The notes under the pieces: generated by a model
The model's input: only the letters and a program-made list of their open reading frames with translations
Database searches by the model: none
What the model was told of the DNA's origin: nothing
Translations under genes and position numbers: made by a program
From: Marinifilum sp. D737
GTDB taxonomy: Bacteria; Bacteroidota; Bacteroidia; Bacteroidales; Marinifilaceae
Direction: 5' to 3'
Length of the DNA stretch: 64,000 nucleotides
NCBI RefSeq assembly: GCF_026672275.1
Contig: NZ_JANQCD010000009.1
Span: 1 to 64,000, forward strand
Shown: positions 44,531 through 54,977 of the stretch, piece after piece
Numbering within the stretch: position 1 is the stretch's first letter
Layout of the letters: every line of letters begins with the position of its first letter

Positions 44531-46438
44531 CTAAATTGGAATGTATTTTATTCGATTACCACTCTGGCAATCTACCTCTTCGTTGTCTTTTAAATGTTGA
44601 ATTACTTCTAAAATCTTATCATCCTTGTATTCTAAACGATCCACAAGTTCATCAATGCATAAATAATCATTTTCAATTAAATTCAAGATCGCATAATAGA
44701 TTTCCTTGAACTCTTCTTCGCTCAGCTCTTTCTCTTCTTTGCTTTTACAAATATCACACATCCCACAATCGGGAGCATATTTTTGCCCGAAATATTCCAG
44801 TAAGAATTTCGAACGACATATGTTTTCCGATTCTGCATAATCAATTACCGATTGAATTTTACTTTCAAGATTTTCCTTTCTTTCCTGGTAAACCTCTTTA
44901 CTCAATTTAATAAAGCTGACAGGCAATCGCTCCTGGGCATATAATATAAAAGGTGTTTTCTTTCTTGGGATGTATTTTATGATACCATACTTCGATAATT
45001 CTTTTAGGTATTCAATTATTAATTCTTTTTCGGCTTTAATTCTTTTGGATAAAGTATCGATATTAATAGGAACATAATCGGTAAACAAACCAGTATACGA
45101 TCGTAAGAGTATTTTTATAAAGGCATCAAAATCTTTATTGGCCACCTGGAACTTATACAGATCATCGCGTTGGACTGCAAAATGTATTCTCGACTCATGC
45201 TCCAAATCATCTGTCAATTCGATGTATCCCGCTCGTTGCAATATCTTTAATGCACTAAAAGCCTGCAGAACATTAAATTTAAAATTCTGACAAAACTGCC
45301 CCAAATCAAAGTCGAAAACCGCATCCTTGCCAGCTCCTTCCGCCACTTGCAAAAAGTTCCCCAATGCCTGGTAAACTCTAACAATCATATCCTTTTCGGG
45401 AAATGATGTTTTTATTCTTTTCAGCAACTGTACCTTATCGGGATTTGAATACAGCATTACAGCATAAGCTCTTTTGCCATCTCTTCCTGCTCTTCCCGCC
45501 TCCTGAAAATAGGCTTCCAATGTATCCGGCAAATCCATATGTACAACGGAACGCACATCCGATTTGTCGATTCCCATACCAAAAGCATTGGTTGCTACCA
45601 TAACCTGCACAATTCCTTTTCGCCATCTTTCCTGACGAAAATCTTTCACTTCGTTCGGCAATCCTGCATGATAGAATTCTGCTTTTATGCTATTATTTTT
45701 TAGGAACTCGGCCAACTCCTTGCACTTTTTCCTACTTCGTACATAAACAACCGAACTTCCTTTTTGCTTGTTCAGAATCTTGAGCAGATATTTTGGCTTG
45801 TCCTCGGTTTCTCTGACCAGGTACACCAAATTTTTACGCTCAAAACTTTTTCGATATACGTTCTTCTCAGGAAATCCAAGCTTTTCCTGAATATCAGAAA
45901 CTACATCTTTTGTTGCCGTGGCGGTTAATGCCAAAACCGGAACATCAGGCAAAAGTTCACGAAGCGAAATTATTTTCAAATAGGAAGGACGAAAATCATA
46001 ACCCCACTGCGAAATACAATGCGATTCGTCCACAGCAATTAGGCAAACATTCATTTGCACAGCCTTCTTCCTAAATAGATCTGAACTTATTCTCTCTGGA
46101 GATATGTATAAAAACTTCACATTCCCGAACAAACACTTATTCAGAATGTTTTCAATTTCATGTCTTGAAAGCCCGGAGTACAACAGTTCAGCCTTAATTC
46201 CCTTCTCTCTTAAATTTTGAACCTGGTCTTTCATTAAGGCAACCAAAGGCGAAACCACCAAACAAATCCCTTCCATTGCCATAGTCGGAACCTGAAAAGT
46301 TAAAGATTTACCTCCTCCGGTTGGCATTAAGCCCAAAGTATCTTTTCCTTCTGAAACCGATTTAATAATTTCATCCTGCAAAGGACGAAACATTCCATAG
46401 CCCCAATATTTTTTTAGAACATCCTTAAATCGATCCAT
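44531..46438 (-). CDS. RecQ-family ATP-dependent DNA helicase, short form
   Basis: The protein has 635 residues. Motif I TGGGKS is at 40-45, and motif II is DESH (137-140) rather than DEAH. The RecQ-C zinc site (CRSKFLLEYFGQ, CGMCDIC) is present, but there is no HRDC domain; the last 60 residues look like a winged-helix remnant. This is the second RecQ in the window and is divergent from guaB across 182 bp. Bacteroidota often carry two RecQ types; a division of labour is likely but unproven. Confidence 0.93.
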   Translation of the reverse strand: MDRFKDVLKKYWGYGMFRPLQDEIIKSVSEGKDTLGLMPTGGGKSLTFQVPTMAMEGICLVVSPLVALMKDQVQNLREKGIKAELLYSGLSRHEIENILNKCLFGNVKFLYISPERISSDLFRKKAVQMNVCLIAVDESHCISQWGYDFRPSYLKIISLRELLPDVPVLALTATATKDVVSDIQEKLGFPEKNVYRKSFERKNLVYLVRETEDKPKYLLKILNKQKGSSVVYVRSRKKCKELAEFLKNNSIKAEFYHAGLPNEVKDFRQERWRKGIVQVMVATNAFGMGIDKSDVRSVVHMDLPDTLEAYFQEAGRAGRDGKRAYAVMLYSNPDKVQLLKRIKTSFPEKDMIVRVYQALGNFLQVAEGAGKDAVFDFDLGQFCQNFKFNVLQAFSALKILQRAGYIELTDDLEHESRIHFAVQRDDLYKFQVANKDFDAFIKILLRSYTGLFTDYVPINIDTLSKRIKAEKELIIEYLKELSKYGIIKYIPRKKTPFILYAQERLPVSFIKLSKEVYQERKENLESKIQSVIDYAESENICRSKFLLEYFGQKYAPDCGMCDICKSKEEKELSEEEFKEIYYAILNLIENDYLCIDELVDRLEYKDDKILEVIQHLKDNEEVDCQSGNRIKYIPI

Positions 46439-46620
46439 TTATTTATTTTCCAGTTTATTTATGGTCTTTTTATTCACTTTTTCTATCAATAAAACAGTTT
46501 AAAAATACTAACTTTTGGGTGGAATTAAGTCAATTAACAATTTTTAGTATTTGTAATCAAGTTCTATTCCGCTATTTTTTTGTATTTTCGCATGCAATTT
46601 AAATCTAAAATTATTGCATA

Positions 46621-48090
46621 ATGTCATTCGTATCTGATAAAATTATTTCTGACGGTCTAACGTTTGATGATGTTCTCTTGGTTCCTGCTTATTCTGAAGT
46701 ACTTCCTAGAGACGTAAGTTTAAAAACTAAGTTCTCCCGTAACATTACTCTTAATGCTCCAATGGTGTCTGCTGCGATGGATACTGTTACCGAATCTGCT
46801 TTGGCAATTGCCATTGCTCGTGAAGGTGGTATTGGTGTAATTCACAAGAACATGAGTATCGAAGCTCAGGCAAAACAGGTATTAACTGTAAAAAGAGCTG
46901 AAAACGGGATGATTTACGACCCTATTACAATTCCTCCTTACAAAACTGTAAAAGATGCTTTGGCATTGATGAAGGAATTCAAAATTGGTGGTATCCCTGT
47001 TGTTGACACAGATAAATCACTATTAGGTATTGTTACCAATCGTGATTTGCGTTTCGAATTGGATATGGATCGTCCAATATCAGAAGTAATGACAAGTGAA
47101 AACATTGTTACCACTTCCGATTCAACTGATTTGGAAAAAGCAGCTGAAATTCTTCAAGCTCACAAAATTGAAAAATTACCAGTTGTTGATTCAAAAAACA
47201 AACTAATTGGTTTGGTAACCTATAAGGATATTACCAAAGCAAAAGATAAGCCATTGGCTTGTAAGGATGAGAAAGGCCGTTTGCGTGTAGCTGCTGCTGT
47301 TGGTGTAACTGGTGATACATTGGATAGAATCGAAGCTTTGGTTCAAGCAAATGCCGATGCTATTATTATTGACACCGCTCATGGTCATTCGAGAGGTGTT
47401 GTTGAAGTACTAAAAACTGCAAAGAAAAAGTTTCCTGACATGCAGTTTATTGTTGGTAACATTGCTACTCCTGAGGCTGCAAAAATGCTGGTTGACGCTG
47501 GTGCTGACGCTGTTAAAGTTGGTATCGGACCAGGTTCTATTTGTACCACTCGTGTTATTGCTGGTGTTGGTGTTCCACAATTAAGTGCAATCTACGAAGT
47601 ATCTAAAGCTCTTAAGGGAACTGGTGTTCCTGTAATTGCAGATGGTGGTTTGCGTTACTCTGGTGATATTGTAAAAGCAATTGCTGCCGGAGCAGATTGT
47701 ATTATGGCAGGATCACTTCTTGCTGGTGTTGAAGAATCACCGGGAGAAACCATTATTTACAACGGTCGTAAATTTAAATCGTATCGTGGTATGGGTTCTG
47801 TTGAAGCAATGCAACACGGTTCAAAAGATCGCTACTTCCAGGATGCAGAAGATGATATCAAGAAATTGGTTCCTGAAGGAATTGTAGCACGTGTACCTTA
47901 TAAAGGAACTCTTTATGAAGTAATCTATCAGTTAATTGGTGGTTTACGTGCAGGTATGGGATATTGTGGTTCTGCAAGTATCGAAGAATTGCACAATGCC
48001 AAATTTGTTAAAATTACAGCTTCGGGTATGGCAGAAAGTCATCCACATGATGTTGCGATTACTCGCGAAGCTCCTAACTATAGCAGATAA
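46621..48090 (+). CDS. guaB: Inosine-5'-monophosphate dehydrogenase
   Basis: The protein has 489 residues. The catalytic loop [10 protein letters not shown] carries C308; two CBS domains occupy about 95-210; the flap contains RYFQ. It oxidises IMP to XMP with NAD+, the committed step of GMP synthesis. Two TTG-rich promoter-like stretches lie upstream, but none matches TAnnTTTG exactly. It is followed by a strong terminator, so it is probably monocistronic. Confidence 0.98.
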   Translation: MSFVSDKIISDGLTFDDVLLVPAYSEVLPRDVSLKTKFSRNITLNAPMVSAAMDTVTESALAIAIAREGGIGVIHKNMSIEAQAKQVLTVKRAENGMIYDPITIPPYKTVKDALALMKEFKIGGIPVVDTDKSLLGIVTNRDLRFELDMDRPISEVMTSENIVTTSDSTDLEKAAEILQAHKIEKLPVVDSKNKLIGLVTYKDITKAKDKPLACKDEKGRLRVAAAVGVTGDTLDRIEALVQANADAIIIDTAHGHSRGVVEVLKTAKKKFPDMQFIVGNIATPEAAKMLVDAGADAVKVGIGPGSICTTRVIAGVGVPQLSAIYEVSKALKGTGVPVIADGGLRYSGDIVKAIAAGADCIMAGSLLAGVEESPGETIIYNGRKFKSYRGMGSVEAMQHGSKDRYFQDAEDDIKKLVPEGIVARVPYKGTLYEVIYQLIGGLRAGMGYCGSASIEELHNAKFVKITASGMAESHPHDVAITREAPNYSR

Positions 48091-48107
48091 TTTTATCGCA
48101 TATATTT

Positions 48108-48147
48108 CGGTAACCCGTTATGGTACGGGTTACCGTTTTCTTTTTTA
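48108..48147 (+). terminator. Intrinsic terminator after guaB
   Basis: A perfect 11-bp stem (CGGTAACCCGT / ACGGGTTACCG) with a 6-nt loop, then two T runs separated by one C. Confidence 0.92.
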
Positions 48148-48171
48148 GAATATTTACCATATAATTACTGA

Positions 48172-49818
48172 ATGAGGAAGGGTTTATTATATCTGATTAC
48201 AGTTTTATATTGCTCGTTGGCAAGTTACGGGCAATACAATTCAACAGATACCCTTTTTAGCATTAATGATACTTCTTATCCTTCGGCTCCATTTTTAGAA
48301 CTTTATGAGAGTAATAAGCTTCGCGATCAACACAACAATCCGCTTTCTCTAAAAGAATCTTTAGATTTATACATCGATTTTCATCTCAAAGCTACTGAAG
48401 CCAGAAATCTTCAATTTGACACTTTACCCGAAGTTATTCAGGAAGTTGAAACCTATCACAATCAAGCATTCAATGCTTATTTGTATCCCGTAAAAATCAA
48501 TCAAAATTTACTTGAAGAAACCTTCGAAAGAATTCAATATTTCGTAAAGCCTCGTCATATTTTAATTAAGATTGAAGGCAGAGCAACGCCGAAAGACACA
48601 CTTGAAGCTTACCAGGAAGCTAGCAGAATCTATTCATTATTAAAGGATGGTAAGAAGTTTTCAAAACTTGCCAATCAATTTTCTGATGATTTATCAGCTA
48701 GAAAAAACAATGGTGAACTAGGATACATTACAGCTTTCGACATGGATTACGCCTTTGAAACCGCTGCATACAATACGTCAAAAGACAAGTACTCCAAACC
48801 TATTCGATCTCCTTACGGATACCATATTATCCAAACTATTGACAGGATTAAAAATCCGGGAAAGGTGAAAGTTAGACACCTTATGCTTGAGTTTAAAAAG
48901 AAAAACGAAAAAAATAAGATCAAAATAAAAGCCGATTCTATATACCAACTTCTTCAATCAGGAGTTGATTTTCCCGAATTGGTTCAAAAATATTCCGACG
49001 ATGTAAGTTCGATAAAAAACAATGGTGTTTTGCCATGGTTTGGACTATTCGAAACCCACCCAACAATTGAAAGAACTGCTTTTAATTTAAAAAAGACAGG
49101 AGATTTTTCACAGCCAATGAGAACTGAATTTGGATACCACATTATCCAGCTTTTGGATAAAAAGGAATATAATAATCTTGAACAATGCAAGGGTGAATTA
49201 ATTAAGCTTTTGGAAGAAGATAGCAGATCAAGAATTTCAGAAAGTGAATTAATCAAGCAGTTGAAAGAAAGATATCAATTCGAGGAAAATAAGAATTTAC
49301 TATCAAATTTTTACTCGATTCTGGATTATGCTTATGCAGAACTGTGGGAAACTTTATTTTCGATAGAAGATATAGATTACTCTCAAGAAAAGTTTTCTGA
49401 ATTCCTAGGCAAACAAGCTTCGAAAGATATTTACGAAAATTTTGAAGATTATATCAATAGATTATATGTTAATTTCTCAAACACTTGTATCTTAGCATAC
49501 CACAAAAATAAACTTGCAGAAAGACATCAAGAGCTAAAAACATTGCTGGATGAATACGAAAATGGAATTCTAGTTTATTTTATCACAAAAGAAACAATAT
49601 GGAATAATATTTCAAACAAAGAAAAAACAAAAGAATATTACATTAACAATCAGCACAAATACAAAACAAAAGCTGATTACGAAACAGTTAAAGACATTGT
49701 ATTGGAGGATTACAGAGCTTGGCTTGAGGAAAAATGGTCGGAAGAACTTAGAAAGAAATATTCTGTAAAAATCAATCATCCAGCTTTAACAAATTTGCGA
49801 ACAAATAAGAATGAATAA
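48172..49818 (+). CDS. Periplasmic peptidylprolyl isomerase with two parvulin domains
   Basis: The protein has 548 residues. The signal peptide ends in SYGQ. Two parvulin domains are seen at about 122-225 (KPRHILIKIEG ... GYHIIQTIDR) and about 240-330 (KVRHLMLEFKK ... GYHIIQLLDK), each with NNGxLxxxxxFD-type cores. Long helical regions flank them, as in SurA/PpiD chaperones. It should help outer-membrane proteins fold in the periplasm. Its last 8 nt overlap the next gene, showing tight coupling with the lipoprotein and SurA-like genes that follow. Confidence 0.9.
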   Translation: MRKGLLYLITVLYCSLASYGQYNSTDTLFSINDTSYPSAPFLELYESNKLRDQHNNPLSLKESLDLYIDFHLKATEARNLQFDTLPEVIQEVETYHNQAFNAYLYPVKINQNLLEETFERIQYFVKPRHILIKIEGRATPKDTLEAYQEASRIYSLLKDGKKFSKLANQFSDDLSARKNNGELGYITAFDMDYAFETAAYNTSKDKYSKPIRSPYGYHIIQTIDRIKNPGKVKVRHLMLEFKKKNEKNKIKIKADSIYQLLQSGVDFPELVQKYSDDVSSIKNNGVLPWFGLFETHPTIERTAFNLKKTGDFSQPMRTEFGYHIIQLLDKKEYNNLEQCKGELIKLLEEDSRSRISESELIKQLKERYQFEENKNLLSNFYSILDYAYAELWETLFSIEDIDYSQEKFSEFLGKQASKDIYENFEDYINRLYVNFSNTCILAYHKNKLAERHQELKTLLDEYENGILVYFITKETIWNNISNKEKTKEYYINNQHKYKTKADYETVKDIVLEDYRAWLEEKWSEELRKKYSVKINHPALTNLRTNKNE

Positions 49819-50650
49819 ATACATACTTACAATAATTTTACTTGCAGGCATGATTGCTTGTAATTACAATCAGAAAGAAGACAAGGCGGTTGCTAAAGTA
49901 AATCAGAAATTTTTATACATGAGTGAAGTATCAGCTGTTGTTCCTAATGGAAGCACCAAAGAAGATAGTATACTTATTGCTGACAACTACATTCACCAAT
50001 GGATAAAAAAACAATTAATTATTTCAAAAGCTGAACTTAACCTTTCTGAAGAAGATAAAGATGTTAGTAAAATGGTGGAAGATTATCGTTCCTCTTTAAT
50101 TATTCACAAATACCAGCAACAACTTTTAGAGCAAAAACTTGATACCGCTGTTGCCTCTTTTGAAATTGACAATTATTACAGACAAAACTCTGGCAACTTC
50201 ATATTGAATCGAAACATTATCAAAGTTTTATACATTCAAATTTCAAAGCCTGTTCCCGATTATAAAAAAATTCAAAAGCTTTATAAATCAGAAAAAGAAG
50301 AAGATTGGGACGAATTGGAAGACTACTGTTTTCAGAATGCCACAAAATTTGATAATTTTAGCGGGCAATGGGTAAATGCAAAAGAACTATTATATAGAAT
50401 CCCTTTCGAATTTAGAGATGAAGACAAATTATTAAAAAGTAGAAAACACATTGAAACAGAAGATTCGACATACAGGTATTTTGTTGCCATTAAAAATGTT
50501 GAGTTCAAAAATAATGTTGCTCCTCTTGATTTTGTGAGAGATGACATTAGAAAAATAATAATCAATAAACGAAAAATAGAATTCATTAAAAATCTCGAAG
50601 AAAACATCTATAGAGATGCAGAATCGAAAAATAAATTCAAAATTTATTAA
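49811..50650 (+). CDS. SurA-N-like periplasmic lipoprotein
   Basis: The protein has 279 residues. The lipoprotein signal ends in MIAC. The sequence resembles the helical core of SurA-type chaperones: AVAKVNQKFLYMSEVSAVVP, IHQWIKKQLIISKAEL and the docking-type helices after 85, but no parvulin motif is visible. It therefore seems to be a chaperone-core protein without isomerase domain, anchored to a membrane. It overlaps the preceding gene by 8 nt and lies 10 nt before the next SurA-like gene. Confidence 0.8.
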   Translation: MNKYILTIILLAGMIACNYNQKEDKAVAKVNQKFLYMSEVSAVVPNGSTKEDSILIADNYIHQWIKKQLIISKAELNLSEEDKDVSKMVEDYRSSLIIHKYQQQLLEQKLDTAVASFEIDNYYRQNSGNFILNRNIIKVLYIQISKPVPDYKKIQKLYKSEKEEDWDELEDYCFQNATKFDNFSGQWVNAKELLYRIPFEFRDEDKLLKSRKHIETEDSTYRYFVAIKNVEFKNNVAPLDFVRDDIRKIIINKRKIEFIKNLEENIYRDAESKNKFKIY

Positions 50651-50660
50651 ACCATAAAAT

Positions 50661-52013
50661 ATGCGTTACATTTTTAGAAAAACTTACACGGTGTTAACAC
50701 TGTTGTTACTGAGTATTCTTACTCTTAATGCTCAAGACAATGTGGTAGATAAAATCATTGCCGTGGTTGGTAATCAGGTTGTATTAAAATCGGATGTTGA
50801 GCAAAGATTTATCAGTCTTAAGGCTCAAGGATATACATCGGGTAGTGTTGACTTGAAAACCGAAATTTTTGAAGATCTGTTGATTCAAAAACTTATGATT
50901 GCCCAAGCTGCGATTGATAGTATTGAGGTAACCGAACAAGAAGTTGAGGATGATCTTGATCGTAAAATGGAAATGTACATTCAAAGGATAGGTTCGAAAG
51001 AAAAATTGGAACAATATTTTGGCAAATCAATTCTTGACATGAAAAATGATTTGCGAGAACCTACCAGAAACGAACGCATTAAAGAAAAGATGCAGGCAGA
51101 AATCACAAAAGATATCCACATTACTCCTGCTGAAGTTCGTGATTTCTACAATAAACTAAACAAAGACAGCTTGCCTACAATTGCTGGTAAACTAGAGGTA
51201 CAACAAATTGTTCGATATCCAAAAGTTACTGATGACGAGAAAGACAGAATTAGAAACAGGTTAAGAGAATTTAGAGACAGAGTACATAAGGGTGAGAGCT
51301 TTTCTACATTGGCAGTTCTTTATTCTGAAGACCCGGGAAGTGCTCGTCAAGGTGGTGAATTAGGCTATACGCCCAGATCTAGTTTGGTACCAGAGTTTGC
51401 AAACGTAGCTTTTAACCTAAAAACGGATAAAGTTTCTAAGATTGTAGAAACTGAATATGGATTTCACATCATTCAATTTATCGATAGAAAAGGAGAAAGA
51501 ATTAATGTGCGTCACATTCTTCTTAAACCAAAAATCGAAGAAGAAAAAAGAAAAGAAGCTACTACACGTTTAGATAGTATTGCAGATTTAATTAGAAATG
51601 AGAAATTGAAATTTGATGAAGCTGCATTTTATTTCTCAGCTGATAAGGATACCAGAAATAATGGTGGTTTGATTGTTAATCCATATACTGGTTCATCTAG
51701 ATTTGAAAAAGACAATTTGCCACCTGCAATTGCTCAACAGATTAATAGCTTAAAAATCAAAGAAATTTCGGAGCCATTTTTAGATGTTTCCGGAGGAAAG
51801 GATGCTTACAAAATCATCAAGATAAAATCAGAAACCAAATCTCACACAGCAAACCTATCTGACGATTGGAGCATTTTTGAGAATATGCTGACCAATCAAA
51901 AACAGCAAGATGTTCTTGATAAATGGATCAAAGAAAAACAATCTGGCACTTACGTTCACATTGATGATTCATACAAAAATGCAAAATTCAGATTCAAAGG
52001 CTGGCAAAAATAA
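50661..52013 (+). CDS. SurA-like peptidylprolyl isomerase
   Basis: The protein has 450 residues. The signal peptide ends in LNAQ. The SurA N-terminal pattern (VVDKIIAVVGNQVVLKSDVE with QRF next) is followed by two parvulin domains, the first strong (VQQIVRYPKV ... GYTPRSSLVPEF ... YGFHIIQF), the second weaker (INVRHILLKPK ... NGGLIVNPYTGS). It is the best SurA match of the three neighbouring chaperone genes. It should escort outer-membrane proteins to the BAM complex. A short 80-bp gap with a hairpin-like CAGACACAGC ... GCTGTGTCTG separates it from the MoxR gene. Confidence 0.92.
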   Translation: MRYIFRKTYTVLTLLLLSILTLNAQDNVVDKIIAVVGNQVVLKSDVEQRFISLKAQGYTSGSVDLKTEIFEDLLIQKLMIAQAAIDSIEVTEQEVEDDLDRKMEMYIQRIGSKEKLEQYFGKSILDMKNDLREPTRNERIKEKMQAEITKDIHITPAEVRDFYNKLNKDSLPTIAGKLEVQQIVRYPKVTDDEKDRIRNRLREFRDRVHKGESFSTLAVLYSEDPGSARQGGELGYTPRSSLVPEFANVAFNLKTDKVSKIVETEYGFHIIQFIDRKGERINVRHILLKPKIEEEKRKEATTRLDSIADLIRNEKLKFDEAAFYFSADKDTRNNGGLIVNPYTGSSRFEKDNLPPAIAQQINSLKIKEISEPFLDVSGGKDAYKIIKIKSETKSHTANLSDDWSIFENMLTNQKQQDVLDKWIKEKQSGTYVHIDDSYKNAKFRFKGWQK

Positions 52014-52029
52014 TTAAGCTTAAAATATT

Positions 52030-52062
52030 TTCTCAGACACAGCCTTTTTGCTGTGTCTGAAT
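52030..52062 (+). terminator. Hairpin after the SurA-like gene, possible partial terminator
   Basis: CAGACACAGC and GCTGTGTCTG form a 10-bp stem around a short T-rich loop between the SurA-like and MoxR genes, followed by A/T-rich sequence including TTTTTT. It may reduce rather than stop transcription into the MoxR gene. Confidence 0.6.
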
Positions 52063-52093
52063 TTTTTCAAGGAAATCCAAATACTAAATCCTT

Positions 52094-53059
52094 ATGAACT
52101 TTAAATCAGAAGTTGAAGCTGCTAATTCCTTACACGCCGATTACAAAAAGCTACTTGAGGAAATTGGTAAGAAAATTTATGGTCAGGATGAAATCATTAA
52201 AAAGGTATTGATTTCGATTTTTAGCAATGGACACTGCTTACTGATTGGTGTTCCCGGACTTGCTAAAACTTTACTTGTAAACACAATTGCACAGGTATTA
52301 GACTTAAAATACCAAAGAATACAGTTTACACCAGACTTAATGCCTTCTGATATTATTGGAACAGAAATATTAAACAATGAACGTAGATTCAATTTCATAA
52401 AAGGTCCTTTGTTTGCCAACATTCTACTTGCTGATGAAATCAACCGTACGCCGCCCAAAACTCAATCGGCTTTATTGGAGGCAATGCAAGAAAAAATGGT
52501 AACGGTAAATGGTAAAAATTACGAAATTGAAAAGCCTTTTTTCGTATTGGCCACACAAAACCCAATCGAGCAAGAAGGTACCTACCCTCTTCCTGAAGCT
52601 CAATTGGACCGCTTCATGTTTAGCATTTATTTGGATTACCCAAAATTAGAAGATGAAATTTCGATTGTTGAAAACACTACATGTGGCAAGGAAATTGCAT
52701 TGAACAAGATTATTTCGGGTGAAAAGATTTCTTACTATCAAAAATTGATACAAAAAGTACCAATTAATCGAAATGTATTGGAATATGCTGTAAATTTGGC
52801 GGCAAAATCGAGGCCTAATACCGAGTTCTCGCATCCTATGGCAAATGAGTATATCAATTGGGGAGCTGGACCAAGAGCATCGCAATATTTGGTGGTTGGT
52901 GCCAAAGCACACGCTCTTCTTTCCGGAAAATATTCTCCGGATATCGAAGATGTAAAGGAAGTTGCAGTTTCTATATTAAGACATAGAATCATGAAAAACT
53001 ACAAGGCCGAAGCTGAAGGAATTAGTGTTGAAGATATTATAACAGAATTATTAAAATAA
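52094..53059 (+). CDS. MoxR-family AAA+ ATPase
   Basis: The protein has 321 residues. Walker A is GVPGLAKT, Walker B is ILLADEINRTPPKTQSALLE, and the sensor segment is FVLATQNPIEQEGTYPLPEAQLDRF, split across a turn. MoxR ATPases act as chaperones that help assemble or activate partner proteins, commonly with a VWA/DUF58 protein encoded nearby; no such partner is present here. It begins 80 nt after the SurA-like gene and 5 nt before the OstA-like gene, so it belongs to the envelope cluster by position. Confidence 0.95.
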   Translation: MNFKSEVEAANSLHADYKKLLEEIGKKIYGQDEIIKKVLISIFSNGHCLLIGVPGLAKTLLVNTIAQVLDLKYQRIQFTPDLMPSDIIGTEILNNERRFNFIKGPLFANILLADEINRTPPKTQSALLEAMQEKMVTVNGKNYEIEKPFFVLATQNPIEQEGTYPLPEAQLDRFMFSIYLDYPKLEDEISIVENTTCGKEIALNKIISGEKISYYQKLIQKVPINRNVLEYAVNLAAKSRPNTEFSHPMANEYINWGAGPRASQYLVVGAKAHALLSGKYSPDIEDVKEVAVSILRHRIMKNYKAEAEGISVEDIITELLK

Positions 53060-53064
53060 AAGGA

Positions 53065-54636
53065 ATGCCTTGCATCATTACAAAATATAAATCGATTATT
53101 CTATTCGTAGGAATATTCTGCCTTTTCTCATTTACGCTGGAAGCTCAGAAAAAATCATTAATTGAAATTAAAAACTCAGATGATATCAGAGCCGAATTAA
53201 AATCAGAATCACAACTTACTGTTTTCAATGGCAATGTATTTATAACCCATGAAAACATTAAGATGTATTGCGATAGCGTATATCAATTCAGAGGCGACAA
53301 CAGAATTGTTGCATATGGTAATGTTCACATTATTAGCTCAGACACAGTTCACATTTATGGGGATGTACTAAAGTACTACGGAAACACCAAACTGGCTGAA
53401 ATGCGTGACAATGTAAAGCTTAAAAATAAAACCGTTACGGTTACCACTGAATTTCTTGATTTTGACATGAATGAAAGTGTAGGTTACTATTTTAATGGTG
53501 GAAAAATTATAGACACAAACAATACGCTTACCAGCAGCATTGGAAGATATTACACGCGACAGGATTTGTTGTTCTTTAAAGATAGCGTAGAGGTTCTAAG
53601 TAATGACTATACTTTAAAATCGGACACACTAAAATACAACACGCTTAGTAAAACTGCTTTTATTTTAGGTCCTACTACCATCGAAAATGAAACTGAAACA
53701 CTTTATTCGGAAGATGGATGGTACAATACAGCAACTGGAATATCGCAATTTTTTAAAAATACGACTCTTAATAGTAAAGCATATCAAATAAAAGGCGATA
53801 GCATTTACCTGGATAAAAACAATGAAACCGCTAGAATATTCGATAATGTAGAATTAAAAGACACGGTTAATAATATCATCTTGCAAGGACACTTTTTAGA
53901 AACTTTTAAGAATACCGAAGAAGCACTAATGACAGATTCGGCAGTTTTTATTCAAGTGGCCGAACAGGATTCTCTTTTTCTACACGCAGATACGCTTACC
54001 ATATCAAAAGACAGTGCAGATTATGAACTAATAAAGGCTTTCCATCATGTGAAGTTTTTCCGACCTGATTTGCAGGGTAAATGTGATTCTCTGGTATATA
54101 CCATGCAAGACTCCACTATCCGATTGTTTAACGATCCGGTTTTATGGGCACAGGGCAATCAGATGGTGGCTGATACCATAGGTATCGAAACACAAAATCA
54201 GAAACTAAAATATCTTCATTTTAGAGGTTCTTCTTTTCTAACGGCAAAAGAAGACAGTGTCTTTTACAACCAGATCAAAGGAAAGAACATGCTTGGTCAT
54301 GTTAGAGACAATAAAATTTACCAATTAGATATTGATGGCAATGGTGAAACCATATATTATCCTAAAGACAAAGATATATTAATGGGAATGAATATTGCCA
54401 AGAGCAGTAATATTACAATACTTATAAAGGATAACAAAATCGATCAGATTAAGTTTATCAAAAAACCTGATGGCAATATGTATCCTTTGTTTGAAGTAGA
54501 ACAAGAAATGCTATTCCTGAAAAATTTCCGTTGGTTCGATGGTGTTCAGCCAAAGTCAAAAGAAGATATATTTATATGGAGAAATACACCTCCACATACA
54601 GCTAAAAGCATATTAAAAGCGGAATCTACCGATTGA
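53065..54636 (+). CDS. OstA-like (LptA/LptD N-terminal type) protein
   Basis: The protein has 523 residues. After a signal-like start (FCLFSFTLEAQ), it is a chain of beta-jellyroll turns with the OstA pattern (LTVFNGNVFITHENIKMYCD split, NRIVAYGNVHIISSDTVHIYG). The repeat continues over most of the length, much longer than E. coli LptA. It should bind lipid A-type molecules in the periplasm and help carry lipopolysaccharide to the outer membrane. It is the last gene of the SurA/MoxR cluster and is followed by a bidirectional terminator. Confidence 0.88.
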   Translation: MPCIITKYKSIILFVGIFCLFSFTLEAQKKSLIEIKNSDDIRAELKSESQLTVFNGNVFITHENIKMYCDSVYQFRGDNRIVAYGNVHIISSDTVHIYGDVLKYYGNTKLAEMRDNVKLKNKTVTVTTEFLDFDMNESVGYYFNGGKIIDTNNTLTSSIGRYYTRQDLLFFKDSVEVLSNDYTLKSDTLKYNTLSKTAFILGPTTIENETETLYSEDGWYNTATGISQFFKNTTLNSKAYQIKGDSIYLDKNNETARIFDNVELKDTVNNIILQGHFLETFKNTEEALMTDSAVFIQVAEQDSLFLHADTLTISKDSADYELIKAFHHVKFFRPDLQGKCDSLVYTMQDSTIRLFNDPVLWAQGNQMVADTIGIETQNQKLKYLHFRGSSFLTAKEDSVFYNQIKGKNMLGHVRDNKIYQLDIDGNGETIYYPKDKDILMGMNIAKSSNITILIKDNKIDQIKFIKKPDGNMYPLFEVEQEMLFLKNFRWFDGVQPKSKEDIFIWRNTPPHTAKSILKAESTD

Positions 54637-54660
54637 TGAGCAGATTAAAGCAGGAAATAA

Positions 54661-54691
54661 AAAACGAGGTTTTGAAACAAAACCTCGTTTT
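54661..54691. terminator. Bidirectional terminator
   Basis: A perfect 13-bp inverted repeat (AAAACGAGGTTTT / AAAACCTCGTTTT) with a GAAAC loop between the OstA-like gene and the convergent DUF2795 gene, T-rich on both strands. Confidence 0.92.
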
Positions 54692-54698
54692 TTATTTT

Positions 54699-54920
54699 TT
54701 AGTATTCATCTTCGTTGAATAAAAAATCTCCTTTGCTAGGGTAATCAGGCCAAATATCCTCAATACTCTCAAAAATCTCTCCCTCTTCCTCGATTTCCTG
54801 CAAATTTTCAATCACCTCTAGCGGCGCACCAGAGCGAATTGCGTAGTCAATCAACTCATCCTTGGAAGCCGGCCATGGGGCATCTTCAAGTTTTGTTGCT
54901 AATTCAAGTGTCCAATACAT
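54699..54920 (-). CDS. DUF2795-family small protein
   Basis: The protein has 73 residues. It has the DUF2795 helical pattern (PWPASKDELIDYAIRSGAP, VIENLQEI) followed by an acidic region (EEEGEIFESIEDIWPDYPSK). These small proteins are widespread in Bacteroidota; function is unknown to me. It follows the cobalamin adenosyltransferase gene by 57 nt on the same strand and may be cotranscribed. Confidence 0.85.
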   Translation of the reverse strand: MYWTLELATKLEDAPWPASKDELIDYAIRSGAPLEVIENLQEIEEEGEIFESIEDIWPDYPSKGDFLFNEDEY

Positions 54921-54977
54921 AAGTTCAAAATATTTTTAGGTTCCTTTATTCTGCGAATATAATTTTTTTTTCCGAAT

